Positions 1 to 9,659 of a stretch of 64,000 nucleotides of DNA are shown here, piece by piece. The number at the start of each line of letters is the position of its first letter. Within the stretch, counting starts at the first letter, position 1. The notes under the pieces were generated by a model, which was not told the DNA's origin, made no database searches, and was given only the letters and a program-made list of their open reading frames with translations. The DNA lies in assembly GCF_964019385.1 (NCBI RefSeq), contig NC_088643.1, positions 2,506,755 to 2,570,754 on the forward strand. Direction: 5' to 3'. Origin of the DNA: Sycon ciliatum (taxonomy: Eukaryota; Porifera; Calcarea; Leucosolenida; Sycettidae). A program made the translations under genes and the position numbers.

Positions 1-697
1 ACATATGCTGCCGCCAAGACCAGAAACAACTCCTAACGGATGCCCGTTCATTTGCAGGAACTCTGCTGAACAGTGCTCATCGCCTGGTTGTGGCCAGACT
101 GGACGTATCTCGTTTCTATGGAGTGCATGACAAGAACCAGAATAGGCCTGAAACTACTGGTCACGAACCATGCCCAACGACAAGCTTACCAGGACAAGGC
201 AAATGCCCGACTTCTAGATTCCGCGCCTGTGGCGGAGAGTGAATCGGCACAGGCTGCATGGGATGGTCTGGCCAATGGTATCAAAACTGCCATGGAGCGG
301 TGTGTCGGCGCTGCGCAACGTGCGCCACGGAAACATCAGTTCTCCCCTGAGATTTCATGTCTATTACATGAGCAAAGAGGACTCCGGCTGTCCATCGCCC
401 AATGCAAAGATGAGGAGAATAAGAGAACTCTCAAGACGAAAAGGGATCGCATATTTCACAATATCAGGAAGCTCAGGTTTGATGAAGCGAAAGCAGTTGT
501 GACGAAACAAGCTGAGGAAGTAGAACGACTACGCGACGGGGCCAAGATGTTTCGCGCCGTCCAACTGATGAAACGCAAGCCGTACTGCCAACCAGTCATC
601 CATGACGAAATGAAGCGCATGGTTGTGAACCCTATAGAACAACAATCATTTATCATACAGCACTATCAAGCGCAGTTCCACGATGATGCCGTCACAC
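1..697 (+). pseudogene. Old LINE, left fragment (end of APE endonuclease plus linker before RT)
   Basis: This is the left part of a degraded non-LTR retrotransposon that continues at 9660. The first ~110 bases read, with frame changes, like the end of an APE endonuclease (a sequence like HRLVVARL follows a place where SDH would be expected). From about 120 a long frame encodes the basic, helical endonuclease-RT linker (KHQFSPEISCLL, then Lys/Arg-rich helices). It ends at HYQAQFHDDAV near 690, and that line of protein resumes after the poly-A at 9660. The element enters from beyond the left edge of the window. Reading frame breaks make it non-functional. Assignment rests on continuity with the RT fragment, not on a catalytic motif in this piece; the clade is not determined. 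Confidence 0.7.
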
Positions 698-860
698 ACT
701 CTTTTCAAACTTTGGAGCAGGGTGCAGGTTTTCGCGCTCTGAGGCTCCCACAGTTTCTCGCCAGGAAACCGGCATCAGGCCGGCCTGGTTTCAAACATTA
801 GGTATAGTAGTAGTAGTAGGAAACTAGGTAGACATCGGATAGCTTTGGCCTACCTCCGCC

Positions 861-1793
861 ATGCCTCCAGCAAAAGCTGCCGTTCGCGGGCTGACGGATT
901 CAGAGGTAAAATTGTTGTGCTCCCTCCCCGGGATCGAGTCTTCGATTTTAGACGTAGTAAAGACGCTGGCAACATTTGTGACGGAGTCCGCAGACCGCAA
1001 GACACGACTAAAGAATAGGATCGATGATTTATCGAGGCAAATTGCAGGCCTGAACGAGGAGGTTGTCGCCCTCAGGGAGTCCGCCATTGTCGCAGCAAGT
1101 GCTTCTCCCCTGACTCCTCCAGCAGTTGCCCACAACCAGCACAGCCAGCGTACGATGGAGAGTACAGCGGGAAGGACCAGCAAGCGTACCCGTACTCGCG
1201 CAGGCCAGGCTGCCACGTGTACCACTGATGCAGACGAACACCGTAGCACTTCCCATAGCGTGGGTGACCCTGCCAGTGACCATGAAACGCCAACGGAGGA
1301 TGAGGACAAGTCCCAGGCAATTGAGCGGCCCACTGTCAAGCCCAAGCCACTGAAGCTAGAGCCAATCACGGATGACACGTGGAAACTGGTATCAAACGAA
1401 CCTCACAGAGTGAAGAAAGCCGTAATCTATGTGGGCAATTTGAACTCACATAGCAGTGAAGAAAGTGTCAAGGAATTCACTGAGCAACGCTCTGCAGCAG
1501 TAAACAAACCGGTGAAGGTTCACCAGTGCAGCATACACACCACAGAAGATGGGAAAGTGTCTGCCCGCTTGATGATCGATGCGACTGACCTTGAAATCGC
1601 CACTGCTCCAAACTTTTGGCCTCGCCCACTGTACGCGCGGGTTTGGCGCCACCGTGAGCGTCCGAAGGGGGACACCTTGTCCGGCTCACACAGTGACACT
1701 CTCAGTGATGCTCCAAAGGGGGACACCTTGTCCGGATCACACAGTGACGTTCTCTTCGAGTCCTCCGACACTCAAGCTCAAAGCTCCAATTAG
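861..1793 (+). CDS. LINE ORF1 protein (coiled coil plus RRM-like C-terminus)
   Basis: A 310-residue ORF1 protein of the LINE at 698-9659; such proteins bind the element RNA and act as nucleic-acid chaperones. The N-terminal ~35-80 residues contain a heptad-like helix (LKNRIDDLSRQIAGLNEEVV), a likely coiled coil. A low-complexity Ser/Thr/Arg-rich middle follows. Residues ~185-270 contain AVIYVGNLNSHSSEESVKEF and a Trp-Pro near the end, which resembles the RRM-like fold of Jockey ORF1 and matches in layout the ORF1 at 57460. The end carries an exact 17-residue duplication (GDTLSGSHSD repeated) from a 51-bp tandem repeat. The ATG at 861 lies ~160 nt after the element start and is the first good one in frame. 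Function is inferred from position and architecture. Confidence 0.75.
   Translation: MPPAKAAVRGLTDSEVKLLCSLPGIESSILDVVKTLATFVTESADRKTRLKNRIDDLSRQIAGLNEEVVALRESAIVAASASPLTPPAVAHNQHSQRTMESTAGRTSKRTRTRAGQAATCTTDADEHRSTSHSVGDPASDHETPTEDEDKSQAIERPTVKPKPLKLEPITDDTWKLVSNEPHRVKKAVIYVGNLNSHSSEESVKEFTEQRSAAVNKPVKVHQCSIHTTEDGKVSARLMIDATDLEIATAPNFWPRPLYARVWRHRERPKGDTLSGSHSDTLSDAPKGDTLSGSHSDVLFESSDTQAQSSN
1665..1757 (+). repeat. 51-bp tandem duplication at the ORF1/ORF2 overlap
   Basis: Two adjacent copies, starting at 1665 and 1716, share the core ggggacaccttgtccgg and the cacacagtgac that follows. The 51-bp period equals 17 codons, so both ORF1 and the overlapping ORF2 frame stay open across it. The only ATG in the ORF2 frame close to the endonuclease (1708) lies inside it. 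Confidence 0.85.
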
Positions 1794-4479
1794 ATCCTTT
1801 CGGATCCTGCTGACGAACACATTTGGACTACTGAGTAAACTTGGTGACTTTCACCATGCTGTACACGTTCACCAACCTGACATTGCCATTGTCACAGAGA
1901 GCAAGCTAACCCCTGAGAAGGCTACTGATTCCGAACTGTCCTTGCCTGGGTACTACTCCCCACTGCGGAAGGATCGAACAGCTCATGGAGGAGGAGTTGC
2001 GGTTTGGGTTAAAGCCAGTCTGGCCCTCCGAGAACTCGATGACATCCAGGTCGGTAATGAGGAGCTAATATGGCTGAGTGTCAGAACTGTGGATAAGAAG
2101 TCAGTGGCTGTGTGTGCTGCATATCGCTCTGGCTCCTGCCACGACAATGACATCAGTACCCTTGAAGCCATCAGTGCTGGCATTGACCTGGCCCGTAAAT
2201 CTTGTCAATATGTGGTATTGGCTGGAGATTTTAACGTACACAACGTGGATTGGCTCGGCAGCACCAAGACAACTCATGCAGGTGTGTACACTGAAGACAT
2301 GTGTGCTTTTCACTGCTTGGAGCAGCAAGTGCATGAGCCCACCAGGGGCCTTAACCCACTCGACTTAATAATGGCTGACCTACCGGGAGATGCGACCGTC
2401 AATACCTTAGCACCTCTGGGAAACTCTGACCATGCCTGTGTCCTAGCTGACTTTCATGTAAGCAAAGCAGAGGAACCACCAGTGACCAGAACTGTCTGGC
2501 GTTACCAACGCGCAGACTGGGACAGACTCCGCCACTTCTTTAGAACAACAGATTGGCAGTCCACTGTCAGTGATGATCCTGATGCAATGTGTATGCACTT
2601 GACCCAGAATATTCTGGAAGGAATGCGCCGATACATACCGTCTAAGCAGTTGTGCATGAAACCATCTAACCCCTCTTGGTGGACACCGGAATGCACTGAG
2701 GCTGTAGCACAGAAACAAAGAGCATGGAGGAGACTCTGCGCCGACCGGTCAAGTGCCCAGCTGCAAGCCCGTTACAATGTCGCCAAGCACTCGGCTAACC
2801 ATTGCCTGGCAACTGCAAAGCAGGCATTCACAGCAAGCCTGGCGCAGAAGTTAGCCTCTGGGTGTATGGCGTCTGGTGAATGGTGGCGAACCATCAAGAA
2901 GGCCTCTGGCCACGGAAACAGCCCATCCATACCTACTCTCCGCAGCACCGATGGTACGGAGCACGACACCAACCGCAGCAAAGCAGAGTGCATGGCCGAA
3001 CACTTCGCCAACAAATGCAGTCTAGGGGCAGACAACCTATCCGCTCCATTTCCTTACGTCCGACCACGTACTGACCGCAACCTCTGCACCGTCCGGTTTC
3101 GCGAAACCACAGTCGAGCGAACTCTCCGCCAGCTCAACCCCACCAAGGCCACTGGTCCAGATGGGATACCTGCCCGCGTCTTGAAAGCTTGCTCTGCAGA
3201 ATTGGCACGGCCGCTTTCAAAACTATTTACATGCTGTCTTCGCTCCGGTATCCAGCCACAACAGTGGAAGGTTGCAAACGTAGTTCCAGTCCACAAGCGC
3301 AAGTCTAAATCGTCGCCATCAAACTATCGACCAGTGTCGTTACTGAGCATCCTCTCCAAGGTCATGGAGACCATAGTCAACAGGGCAATGAGCAACTTCA
3401 TGGAGACGAATCACGTCCTGTCAGAACGGCAATTTGGATTCCGTCGCGGCCACAGTGCAGCAGACCTGCTGACTGCTCTCCACCACCAGTGGGTGCACAC
3501 CGCCGGAGATAAAGGAGCTTCTCGAGTGCTGGCCATCGACATTGCTGGAGCATTTGACCGGGTGTCTCACACTGGTGTGTTGCACAAGGCTAGAGTGTAT
3601 GGCATCTCGGGAGACCTGCATCGGTGGCTCCAAGACTACCTCTGCAACCGCACACTTCAAGTCCTCATCTCCGGCCAGACATCAGCCAGACGCCCAGTTA
3701 AGGCTGGGGTGCCACAGGGCAGTATCCTGGGCCCCACCTTATTCTTGGTCTACGTCAACGACCTTGAAGACCACCTCCCAATCGGCTCCAACCTTGCCTC
3801 ATTCGCCGATGACACAACCCTATACGCCGAGATTGCAACGCTCGCTGCTGTTCCTGACAACGCTAGAGTACTCCAGGCTGCTGTCGACCTAGTATCCAGT
3901 TGGGGCTCGGATTGGAAAGTGCAGTTCGAGCCAGCCAAATCTCAGGCCCTTACAATTTCCCACCATCGTCGGGACTGGCCAATACCCCCCATTGTCTTCA
4001 ATGGAACTCCTGTCGAGGAGCAGCCCTCCATCAAAGTACTCGGCGTCACGTTTGACCATCAGCTAAAATTCAGCCAGCATATCCCAACTGTTGTAGTCCG
4101 AGCAACGCAGAGACTTGGAGCCTTGCGCAAGGCATTTCACTTGCTGACTATTCCTGCCCGGCTTCGAGCCTACAAAGCCTTTGTCCGGCCGGTTATGGAG
4201 TACTGCCCAATCGTCTGGATGGGGGCAGCTCCTTCCCACTTGAATCGGCTGGACTGGGTGCAGGAGCGAGCCATCAAGGCAATACATCCGCAATGCTGGC
4301 TTCCTAGCCTCATAATTCCCCGCACCATCGCTGCCCTCTGCCTCCTGTATAAAGCCCTTTGCGATAATTCTCCCGCTCTTCTCTCGAAAATGGCTCCACC
4401 CCCGACACACCAACCCAGGACCACACGCCTCACCCGCCAGGCTGTACGACTGTCCACCGCGCATCCCCATCAGTTACAG
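1708..4479 (+). pseudogene. LINE ORF2: APE endonuclease and reverse transcriptase (5' part, interrupted)
   Basis: ORF2 of the LINE at 698-9659. It encodes an APE endonuclease that nicks the target and a reverse transcriptase that copies the RNA there. Endonuclease motifs seen: TESKL (~1900), VVLAGDFNVHNVDW (~2215-2255), LDLIMAD and GNSDHACV (~2420). RT motifs: NYRPVSLLSILSKV (~3320), LAIDIAGAFDRVSH (~3535), GVPQGSILGP (~3708) and the catalytic FADDT (~3800). The frame runs without stops from before the endonuclease to 4479, where a Gypsy LTR interrupts it. The remaining C-terminus lies at 9134-9331. The start is uncertain: the frame overlaps the end of ORF1 and the nearest ATG is 1708. Family resemblance is to the Jockey/CR1 group; the exact clade needs a tree. 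Confidence 0.85.
4475..4479. repeat. Target-site duplication (TACAG), left copy
   Basis: TACAG immediately precedes the left LTR and recurs at 9129-9133 immediately after the right LTR. Five bases is the usual duplication for Ty3/Gypsy integrases. The LINE ORF2 frame continues exactly if one copy is removed. Confidence 0.9.
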
Positions 4480-4667
4480 TGTTATGTCCCCTTGCGGACT
4501 AACATTCCATTACACTCATGCATTCTTACTGACACACACAAACTCTAGCAATTCGGAAGCCATTCCTCTTGGTCAGGTAAAGTAACAACCACAACTATAT
4601 GCGAGCATGCGCAATACAGTAACAAACGGTGTAGTAGATATATAATGACTAACTTGCATACACAACA
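4480..4667 (-). repeat. Gypsy 3' LTR (188 bp)
   Basis: It starts tgttatgtcc and ends acacaaca in plus orientation (TG...CA). By eye it is base-for-base the same as 8941-9128. It is the 3' LTR because the element reads on the minus strand. Confidence 0.95.
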
Positions 4668-4690
4668 ACTGCCCCCTTTCAAGAATGTTC
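4668..4690 (-). other. Polypurine tract of the Gypsy element
   Basis: On the minus strand the bases just before the 3' LTR read GAAAGGGGGCAGT, a typical RNase-H-resistant primer for plus-strand DNA synthesis. Assigned by position and composition. Confidence 0.75.
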
Positions 4691-4923
4691 CAGGGAATAT
4701 TCTACCACAATCAAATACCTCAAAATCGTTGAAGCAACACATAAAATAAGTTCATCAATCCACCGTACGTGAATTCTTAAACTTTGACACAGCACTACAA
4801 TAACATAATCTGACGCAGGAATCCGTCAGTCAATATTAGCAATACCAAGGATCTTGCACACTATTGTACATGGTAATAATTACTAGTTCGCTAAACAGTC
4901 CAGCAATGACATCAGGGAACGGC
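4691..4923 (-). other. Gypsy 3' untranslated segment
   Basis: This ~230-base stretch lies between the Gag-Pol stop codon and the polypurine tract. I see no ORF or motif in it and no trace of an envelope gene. Confidence 0.5.
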
Positions 4924-7900
4924 TCAAAGCTGTTCAATCAGTCTATCCGGACGAACACTACGCCGAGACGAACGTCTAACAGTGGTTTCACAGGGAGTAT
5001 TCTCGACCTGTGGTAAACCAACTTCAGGAGCAGACTGCTCACAAGGAGGATCCGCCTCAACTTGTACAGTAGCAGACTGTGGCGAGACGCTAGCCGGAAA
5101 ATCACTGGACAGTGACGACTCTCCTACGTCTGACAGCACTGGTGACGGTGACGTCTGATCGATTGTATCCAACAGTGGTTCTGGCAGCGATGCACTCAAG
5201 CTTGCCGGAACTGACCGTAGACGCAACGGGTCTCGGTGACGCTTCCACAACACATCACCCACTTGTACTTCATAGTTGTAGTCACTGAGGACACGCACAA
5301 TTCGTCCCGGGACCCAACGATTACCTTTGCCGAAATTCAGCGCAAACACAGAGTCACTCTCTGTGAACGCTGGCTTGACGCGATTGCCGTCCTCATAAGC
5401 CTTTGCTTGTTGACGTACCTGCGAGGGACGCAGAGCACTGAGCCGCGTGCGTGGCTGGCGTCCAAACATCATTTCCGCCGGTGTTCTGCCGGCATGGTTG
5501 GGTGTCGTGCGGTACGTTAGCAGAAACCTGTCGAGCCGAGCTTGCAGTGGTTCGCTCGTTGCACCCATTTCCTTCAACTTCTGCTTAAACACACCCACAT
5601 AGCGCTCAGCAAGTCCATTCGTAGCCGGATGGCCTGGAGCCGTCAGGGTGTGCACAATGTCATTGGCACGGAGGAAAGCCTTGAATTCCTCGCTCGTAAA
5701 TTGGGTTCCATTATCTGAAACAAGATGCTCCGGCAGACCAAACACAGAGAACACGTGCCGCAGAGCCGCAATAGTGGTTGCAGACGTGGCATTAGACATT
5801 GCAATTACATCCAGATACTTTGTGTATGCATCCACCACAACCAGGAACATCTTGCCCATGAATGGTCCTGCAAAGTCGATATGCACCCGTTTCCAAGGAC
5901 CGTTTGGCCATGACCAGGTTCCCGACTTGGCAGGTGGACATTTCGCACTTTCTTGGCATTGAGCACATGCCTTGACCAACATTTCAATCTCTTGATCCAC
6001 ATTTGGCCACCATAAGTACCGTCGTGCCATTTGCTTGGTTTTGACCATGCCAAAGTGCTCCGTGTGCAAATCACGTAGCAATGCCATTCTTAGTGATTTG
6101 GGTATGACAACTCGTTGTCCCCACAATAGGATACCATCTTCCGCAGACAGCTCATCCCTCTTATTGTGGTAAGACCGAAACGATTGGGGAACTGAGCTAG
6201 GCCAACCATTCACCACATAGTAGAGCACCTTAGATAGCTCAGGGTCACGAGCTGTTTCCGATTTCACTACGTCTGCTTTGATTATCGTATCTTCCTCCAC
6301 TAGCAAGACATGAACCGTAACCATTTCCTCTGCAGACGGACTGATATTCTCACATGGTTGCCTAGACAGGAAATCCGCGTAGACATTTTCCTTGCCTGGC
6401 AAATACTTGATCTCATAATCATAGCCAGCTAGCATTAGTGCCCATTTCTTGATGCGAGCTGATGCAAGTGTAGGAACTGGTTCGTTGTTTCCCAGTAACT
6501 TCAATAGTGGTTGATGGTCGGTTTGAAGCGTGAAGTGGCGCCCTAGCAAGTATTTCTGGAACTTCGTAACACCGAAAACCACAGCTACGGCTTCCCGTTC
6601 GATTTGTGCATAACGCGATTCAGCCGGTGTCAATTTCCTTGACACGTAAGCAACCGGCAAAACATCACCATTCGTTTGCCTTTGCAATAGTACGGCACCT
6701 AGACCCATTGGAGAAGCGTCCACCTGGAGTGTGACTGGCTTCTTGACATCGTAGTGTGCTAATAGCGTATGCTCACACATTGCATCTTTCAAGGCCTGGA
6801 ATGCATCTTCCTCTGCCTTGCTCCATTGCCATTTCATTTCTTTCCTGAGCAGGTTGTACAGTGGTGCAGCAATCTCTGCGAACCGAGGTACAAATTTCCG
6901 TTGAAAATTGGCCGCACCCAGAAAAGAGTACAATTCATTCACGTTGTTAGGCGGCTTTGCGACTTTCAAGGCATTCACTCGATCAGGCGAGGGTGCGATT
7001 CCCTGCGCGGTTACCTGATGACCAAGGTACGTTAGCTTATCCGCCATGTAGCTGAACTTCTTAGGATTGAGCTTGAATCCTTTCTCATTTAGGCAAGATA
7101 GCACTTGATCCACATTTTTCTCATGGATCTCCTCATCACGACCAGTACACAACACATCGTCGATGTAGCCCCCGCATCCTGGCAAATCGCTAAGGGTTTC
7201 TTCCATTACCCGTTGGAAAATAGATACGGCGCTGTGAAAACCAAAAGGGAGTCGTTTGTACTGATACAACCCCTGCATGGTATTGATCGTGGTGTACTTC
7301 CGACATTCAGGTGCAATCTCTAGCTGGTGGTAGGCTTGCGACAAATCCAGCTTCGTGAATTTAGACCCCGGGCCCAATTTATGCAATAGCTCCTCAAGAG
7401 TGGGTAGCGGGTATTGCTCGCATTTAGAATGCAGATTGATAGTGCCACTGTAGTCACCACAGATTCTCAACCCACCTCCTGATTTCTCTACCGTGACAGT
7501 GGGGGAGGCCCATTCTGAATGCGTGACTTTCTCGATTATACCATCTGCTTCCAATTTATTCAGAGCCTCAACATAGCTCTCCCGAATTGACAGGGGTACC
7601 GGCCTTGCCTTTCGGTAAACAGGGCTCTCATCAGACACATGCAATTTCACCTGCACGCCTTTCACCTTTCCCACTTCTGAGGTGTCGAACAACCCTGGGT
7701 ATTTCTCAATGAATTTAGCGCCAGACTTTTCGACCTGGTGCACTTCGAAAATTGATTTCCAGGGGAGTTTGAACAAAGCCATTGCATCTCTGCCCAGAAT
7801 AGATGGACGGTTTCCATTTGTAACCCTCACCAATAGTGTGTGCAATTGTGTGCCCATTCGGAACTCCATTTCCGCTTCCCCGAGACAATTAATCACATCT

Positions 7901-8913
7901 CCAGAGTAGGACACAAGGTTGATACTGGATTCCATCAGGTTACTCAGCACACCATTGCATTGCAAGAAATCTGCGCTGCTGAGAATCGTGACAGCACTTC
8001 CCGTATCAATCTCCATTTGGATAGTGGTACCCATTACATCTAATGACACAGTGTACGGTAGTCGCCCCATTGCATTTACACTATACATGGTGACATCGGG
8101 TTTACTAGCACATGGAACGAACTCACCAATTTCTTCCGCGATGTGATGGACGGTTTGTCCAGACTTCTTCTTGCGGCAAGCTCTCTCGATGTGACCCACC
8201 GTACCACACGCGTGACACTTCACACTCTTGAAGCGGCACTCTTCCGGTTTGTGACCAGCCTTGTCACACCGAAAACATTTCTTGTCGTGCGACTTGAAAG
8301 TTGGAGTTGGCTTGCTCGTCGACTGGCGCGAACGAACGGCGTGGACGGACTGCGCCGTCAATTGTTCCGACTCTCTCGATGCAGTTTCATAGGCTGATGC
8401 CATCGTCACAATGTCCGCCAAACTTGAGGTCTCCTTTGCTTTCGACAATATCTCCTTCGTAACACTCATCGACTTCAACCCACTGACAAACTGGTCTCGG
8501 AGTGCCCTGTCCAAATACGCCTGAAACTTACAGTCCATGGCTGCTTGCTTTAATCTAGCTGCATACTGTGTTGCTGACTCTCCATCCTTTTGACAAATCC
8601 TCTGGAATCTATGAGTCGCCGCCAACACACTGACATTAGGCTTGAAGTGCTCTGAAAGCAATTCTCCGAGTTCCTCAAACGTTTTCTGCGCTGGTTTGTC
8701 CGGCAGGCAAAGACTCTTCAGAATCGAGTAGTTCTCAGCAGAGAGTTGACTGATCAGGACAGCTGCCTTTTGCGTGTCCGCCGCTCTCTCCTGGTCCGCG
8801 GTTGCCCCAGCTGCGACTTGTCCAATACTGTTGGCGATAAAATAAAACGTGAGTCTCTCTACATACTCACGAAAATCACCTTTTTCAAATATTTCAAGCT
8901 TCGATCGCGACAT
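4924..8913 (-). CDS. Gypsy Gag-Pol polyprotein (1329 aa, single ORF)
   Basis: The polyprotein makes the capsid and the enzymes for reverse transcription and integration. Order seen: Gag (1-200), two CCHC knuckles (CFRCDKAGHKPEEC at 213-226 and CHACGTVGHIERAC at 233-246), aspartic protease (catalytic EIDTGSA at 301-307), reverse transcriptase (TKLDLSQAYHQ ~520, catalytic YIDD 583-586), RNase H (VDASPMGLGAVLLQ ~730), and integrase with an HHCC finger (HTEHFG... CAQCQ ~940-980) and the acidic triad (HIDFAGPF, SDNGTQF, GLAERY). The ~130-residue C-terminus is Ser/Pro-rich with no chromodomain. Gag and Pol share one frame, so no frameshift is needed. The start at 8913 lies 27 nt inside the LTR edge, right after the primer site. 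No stop or missing catalytic residue was found. Confidence 0.95.
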   Translation of the reverse strand: MSRSKLEIFEKGDFREYVERLTFYFIANSIGQVAAGATADQERAADTQKAAVLISQLSAENYSILKSLCLPDKPAQKTFEELGELLSEHFKPNVSVLAATHRFQRICQKDGESATQYAARLKQAAMDCKFQAYLDRALRDQFVSGLKSMSVTKEILSKAKETSSLADIVTMASAYETASRESEQLTAQSVHAVRSRQSTSKPTPTFKSHDKKCFRCDKAGHKPEECRFKSVKCHACGTVGHIERACRKKKSGQTVHHIAEEIGEFVPCASKPDVTMYSVNAMGRLPYTVSLDVMGTTIQMEIDTGSAVTILSSADFLQCNGVLSNLMESSINLVSYSGDVINCLGEAEMEFRMGTQLHTLLVRVTNGNRPSILGRDAMALFKLPWKSIFEVHQVEKSGAKFIEKYPGLFDTSEVGKVKGVQVKLHVSDESPVYRKARPVPLSIRESYVEALNKLEADGIIEKVTHSEWASPTVTVEKSGGGLRICGDYSGTINLHSKCEQYPLPTLEELLHKLGPGSKFTKLDLSQAYHQLEIAPECRKYTTINTMQGLYQYKRLPFGFHSAVSIFQRVMEETLSDLPGCGGYIDDVLCTGRDEEIHEKNVDQVLSCLNEKGFKLNPKKFSYMADKLTYLGHQVTAQGIAPSPDRVNALKVAKPPNNVNELYSFLGAANFQRKFVPRFAEIAAPLYNLLRKEMKWQWSKAEEDAFQALKDAMCEHTLLAHYDVKKPVTLQVDASPMGLGAVLLQRQTNGDVLPVAYVSRKLTPAESRYAQIEREAVAVVFGVTKFQKYLLGRHFTLQTDHQPLLKLLGNNEPVPTLASARIKKWALMLAGYDYEIKYLPGKENVYADFLSRQPCENISPSAEEMVTVHVLLVEEDTIIKADVVKSETARDPELSKVLYYVVNGWPSSVPQSFRSYHNKRDELSAEDGILLWGQRVVIPKSLRMALLRDLHTEHFGMVKTKQMARRYLWWPNVDQEIEMLVKACAQCQESAKCPPAKSGTWSWPNGPWKRVHIDFAGPFMGKMFLVVVDAYTKYLDVIAMSNATSATTIAALRHVFSVFGLPEHLVSDNGTQFTSEEFKAFLRANDIVHTLTAPGHPATNGLAERYVGVFKQKLKEMGATSEPLQARLDRFLLTYRTTPNHAGRTPAEMMFGRQPRTRLSALRPSQVRQQAKAYEDGNRVKPAFTESDSVFALNFGKGNRWVPGRIVRVLSDYNYEVQVGDVLWKRHRDPLRLRSVPASLSASLPEPLLDTIDQTSPSPVLSDVGESSLSSDFPASVSPQSATVQVEADPPCEQSAPEVGLPQVENTPCETTVRRSSRRSVRPDRLIEQL

Positions 8914-8919
8914 CTTCGT

Positions 8920-8937
8920 CTTTTATCTTCGTCGCCA
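8920..8937 (-). other. Primer binding site of the Gypsy element
   Basis: On the minus strand, 3 nt inside the 5' LTR, the sequence begins TGGCGACGAAGATAAAAG. The TGG matches the CCA end of a tRNA. The first seven bases would pair with a tRNA ending GTCGCCA (as in some tRNA-Arg), but the full 18 nt does not match a tRNA I can name. A similar ATTTGGCGACCACC occurs at the second Gypsy gag near 14296. Confidence 0.6.
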
Positions 8938-8940
8938 AAT

Positions 8941-9128
8941 TGTTATGTCCCCTTGCGGACTAACATTCCATTACACTCATGCATTCTTACTGACACACAC
9001 AAACTCTAGCAATTCGGAAGCCATTCCTCTTGGTCAGGTAAAGTAACAACCACAACTATATGCGAGCATGCGCAATACAGTAACAAACGGTGTAGTAGAT
9101 ATATAATGACTAACTTGCATACACAACA
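8941..9128 (-). repeat. Gypsy 5' LTR (188 bp)
   Basis: Identical by eye to 4480-4667. It is the promoter-bearing LTR for the minus-strand element. It is followed directly by the TACAG duplication at 9129-9133. Confidence 0.95.
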
Positions 9129-9133
9129 TACAG

Positions 9134-9331
9134 AATGTTCTTCCTGCCAATTCCCGGAACAATGTGAGCCGAGCCTTTCCCCACTCCGTCATCCCAATTT
9201 GAAACCAGCTGCCTACCTCTATCATTCCCCACCCATTTCACCCAAAGAACATCCAAAAGTTCAAGACAGCAGCTTATCACCATCTCCTCAGAACGAACTG
9301 GCACTGGGCCACTCATAGCATACGCGAGTAA
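9134..9331 (+). pseudogene. LINE ORF2 C-terminus (continuation after the Gypsy insertion)
   Basis: This segment carries on the ORF2 frame from 4479 once the LTR element and one TACAG are ignored. It encodes the short C-terminal tail typical of Jockey/CR1 ORF2 proteins (NQLPTSII, then a helix IQKFKTAAYHHLL). An in-frame TGA at 9200-9202 stands where family members have Trp before NQLP, about 44 codons before the natural TAA at 9329-9331. The LINE copy therefore carries a nonsense mutation independent of the Gypsy insertion. Confidence 0.75.
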
Positions 9332-9659
9332 GAGGGTACAGTGTCCTACCCTGCTTGGACATACATGTAATCTCTCCTCACGGACAGTCTCCTCTTGAAT
9401 TTGAAAGTCTAACAGCGTTCACATCAATATTCAACTTATTCTTTTGCTCACTGAGCAATACAATCTTTCCATTTTCTTTCTTCTGTTTTCTTTTTCAATT
9501 TAATCCTCCCCACCCAATATCCCTTTGGTGCGTCCATGGAGCTATGAAGCCGAGACCTCTGGTCAGCGGAGCTTAATGGGCCCCACCACCACACTCCATC
9601 ATTCACCCCAGTGTCTGGAGATATGTGGATTTTGTAGAAAAAAAAAAAAAAAAAAAAAA
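9332..9659 (+). other. LINE 3' UTR and poly-A tail
   Basis: About 305 bases without an ORF run from the ORF2 stop to a 22-base adenine run at 9638-9659. The old LINE's coding sequence resumes directly after the tail, which fixes the 3' end. Confidence 0.8.

Larger units (their letters stand above)
4480..9128 (-). mobile_element. Complete Ty3/Gypsy retrotransposon with identical LTRs
   Basis: A 4649-bp LTR retrotransposon on the minus strand, inserted in LINE ORF2. Everything expected is present: two 188-bp LTRs that I read as identical, a 5-bp TACAG duplication, a primer binding site next to the 5' LTR, one uninterrupted Gag-Pol ORF of 1329 codons, and a purine-rich tract before the 3' LTR. 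No envelope ORF and no chromodomain are visible. Identical LTRs mean little time has passed since insertion, because both are copied from one template. It is probably active or was until recently, and it is the youngest layer of this nest. Confidence 0.95.
698..9659 (+). mobile_element. Full-length APE-type LINE (Jockey/CR1-like), split by a Gypsy insertion
   Basis: A non-LTR retrotransposon with 5' UTR (698-860), ORF1 (861-1793), ORF2 (from about 1708), 3' UTR (9332-9637) and a 22-nt poly-A tail (9638-9659). It interrupts an older LINE: the older protein stops at about 697 and resumes just after the poly-A. Flanking bases share only a short ACAC, so any target duplication is about 4-5 nt. 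Without the Gypsy element and its duplicated site the LINE is about 4.3 kb, a normal full length for a two-ORF Jockey-type element. One nonsense codon (9200) and the LTR element inactivate it. The LINE encodes what is needed for target-primed reverse transcription. Boundaries at the 5' end are accurate to a few bases. Confidence 0.85.

Noticed and set aside
824-1378. 184-codon minus-strand frame opposite LINE ORF1
   Set aside because: It is a shadow of the plus-strand ORF1; composition mirrors it and no domain is seen.
4691-4923. Envelope gene in the Gypsy element
   Set aside because: Only about 230 bases separate the pol stop from the polypurine tract, with no open frame.
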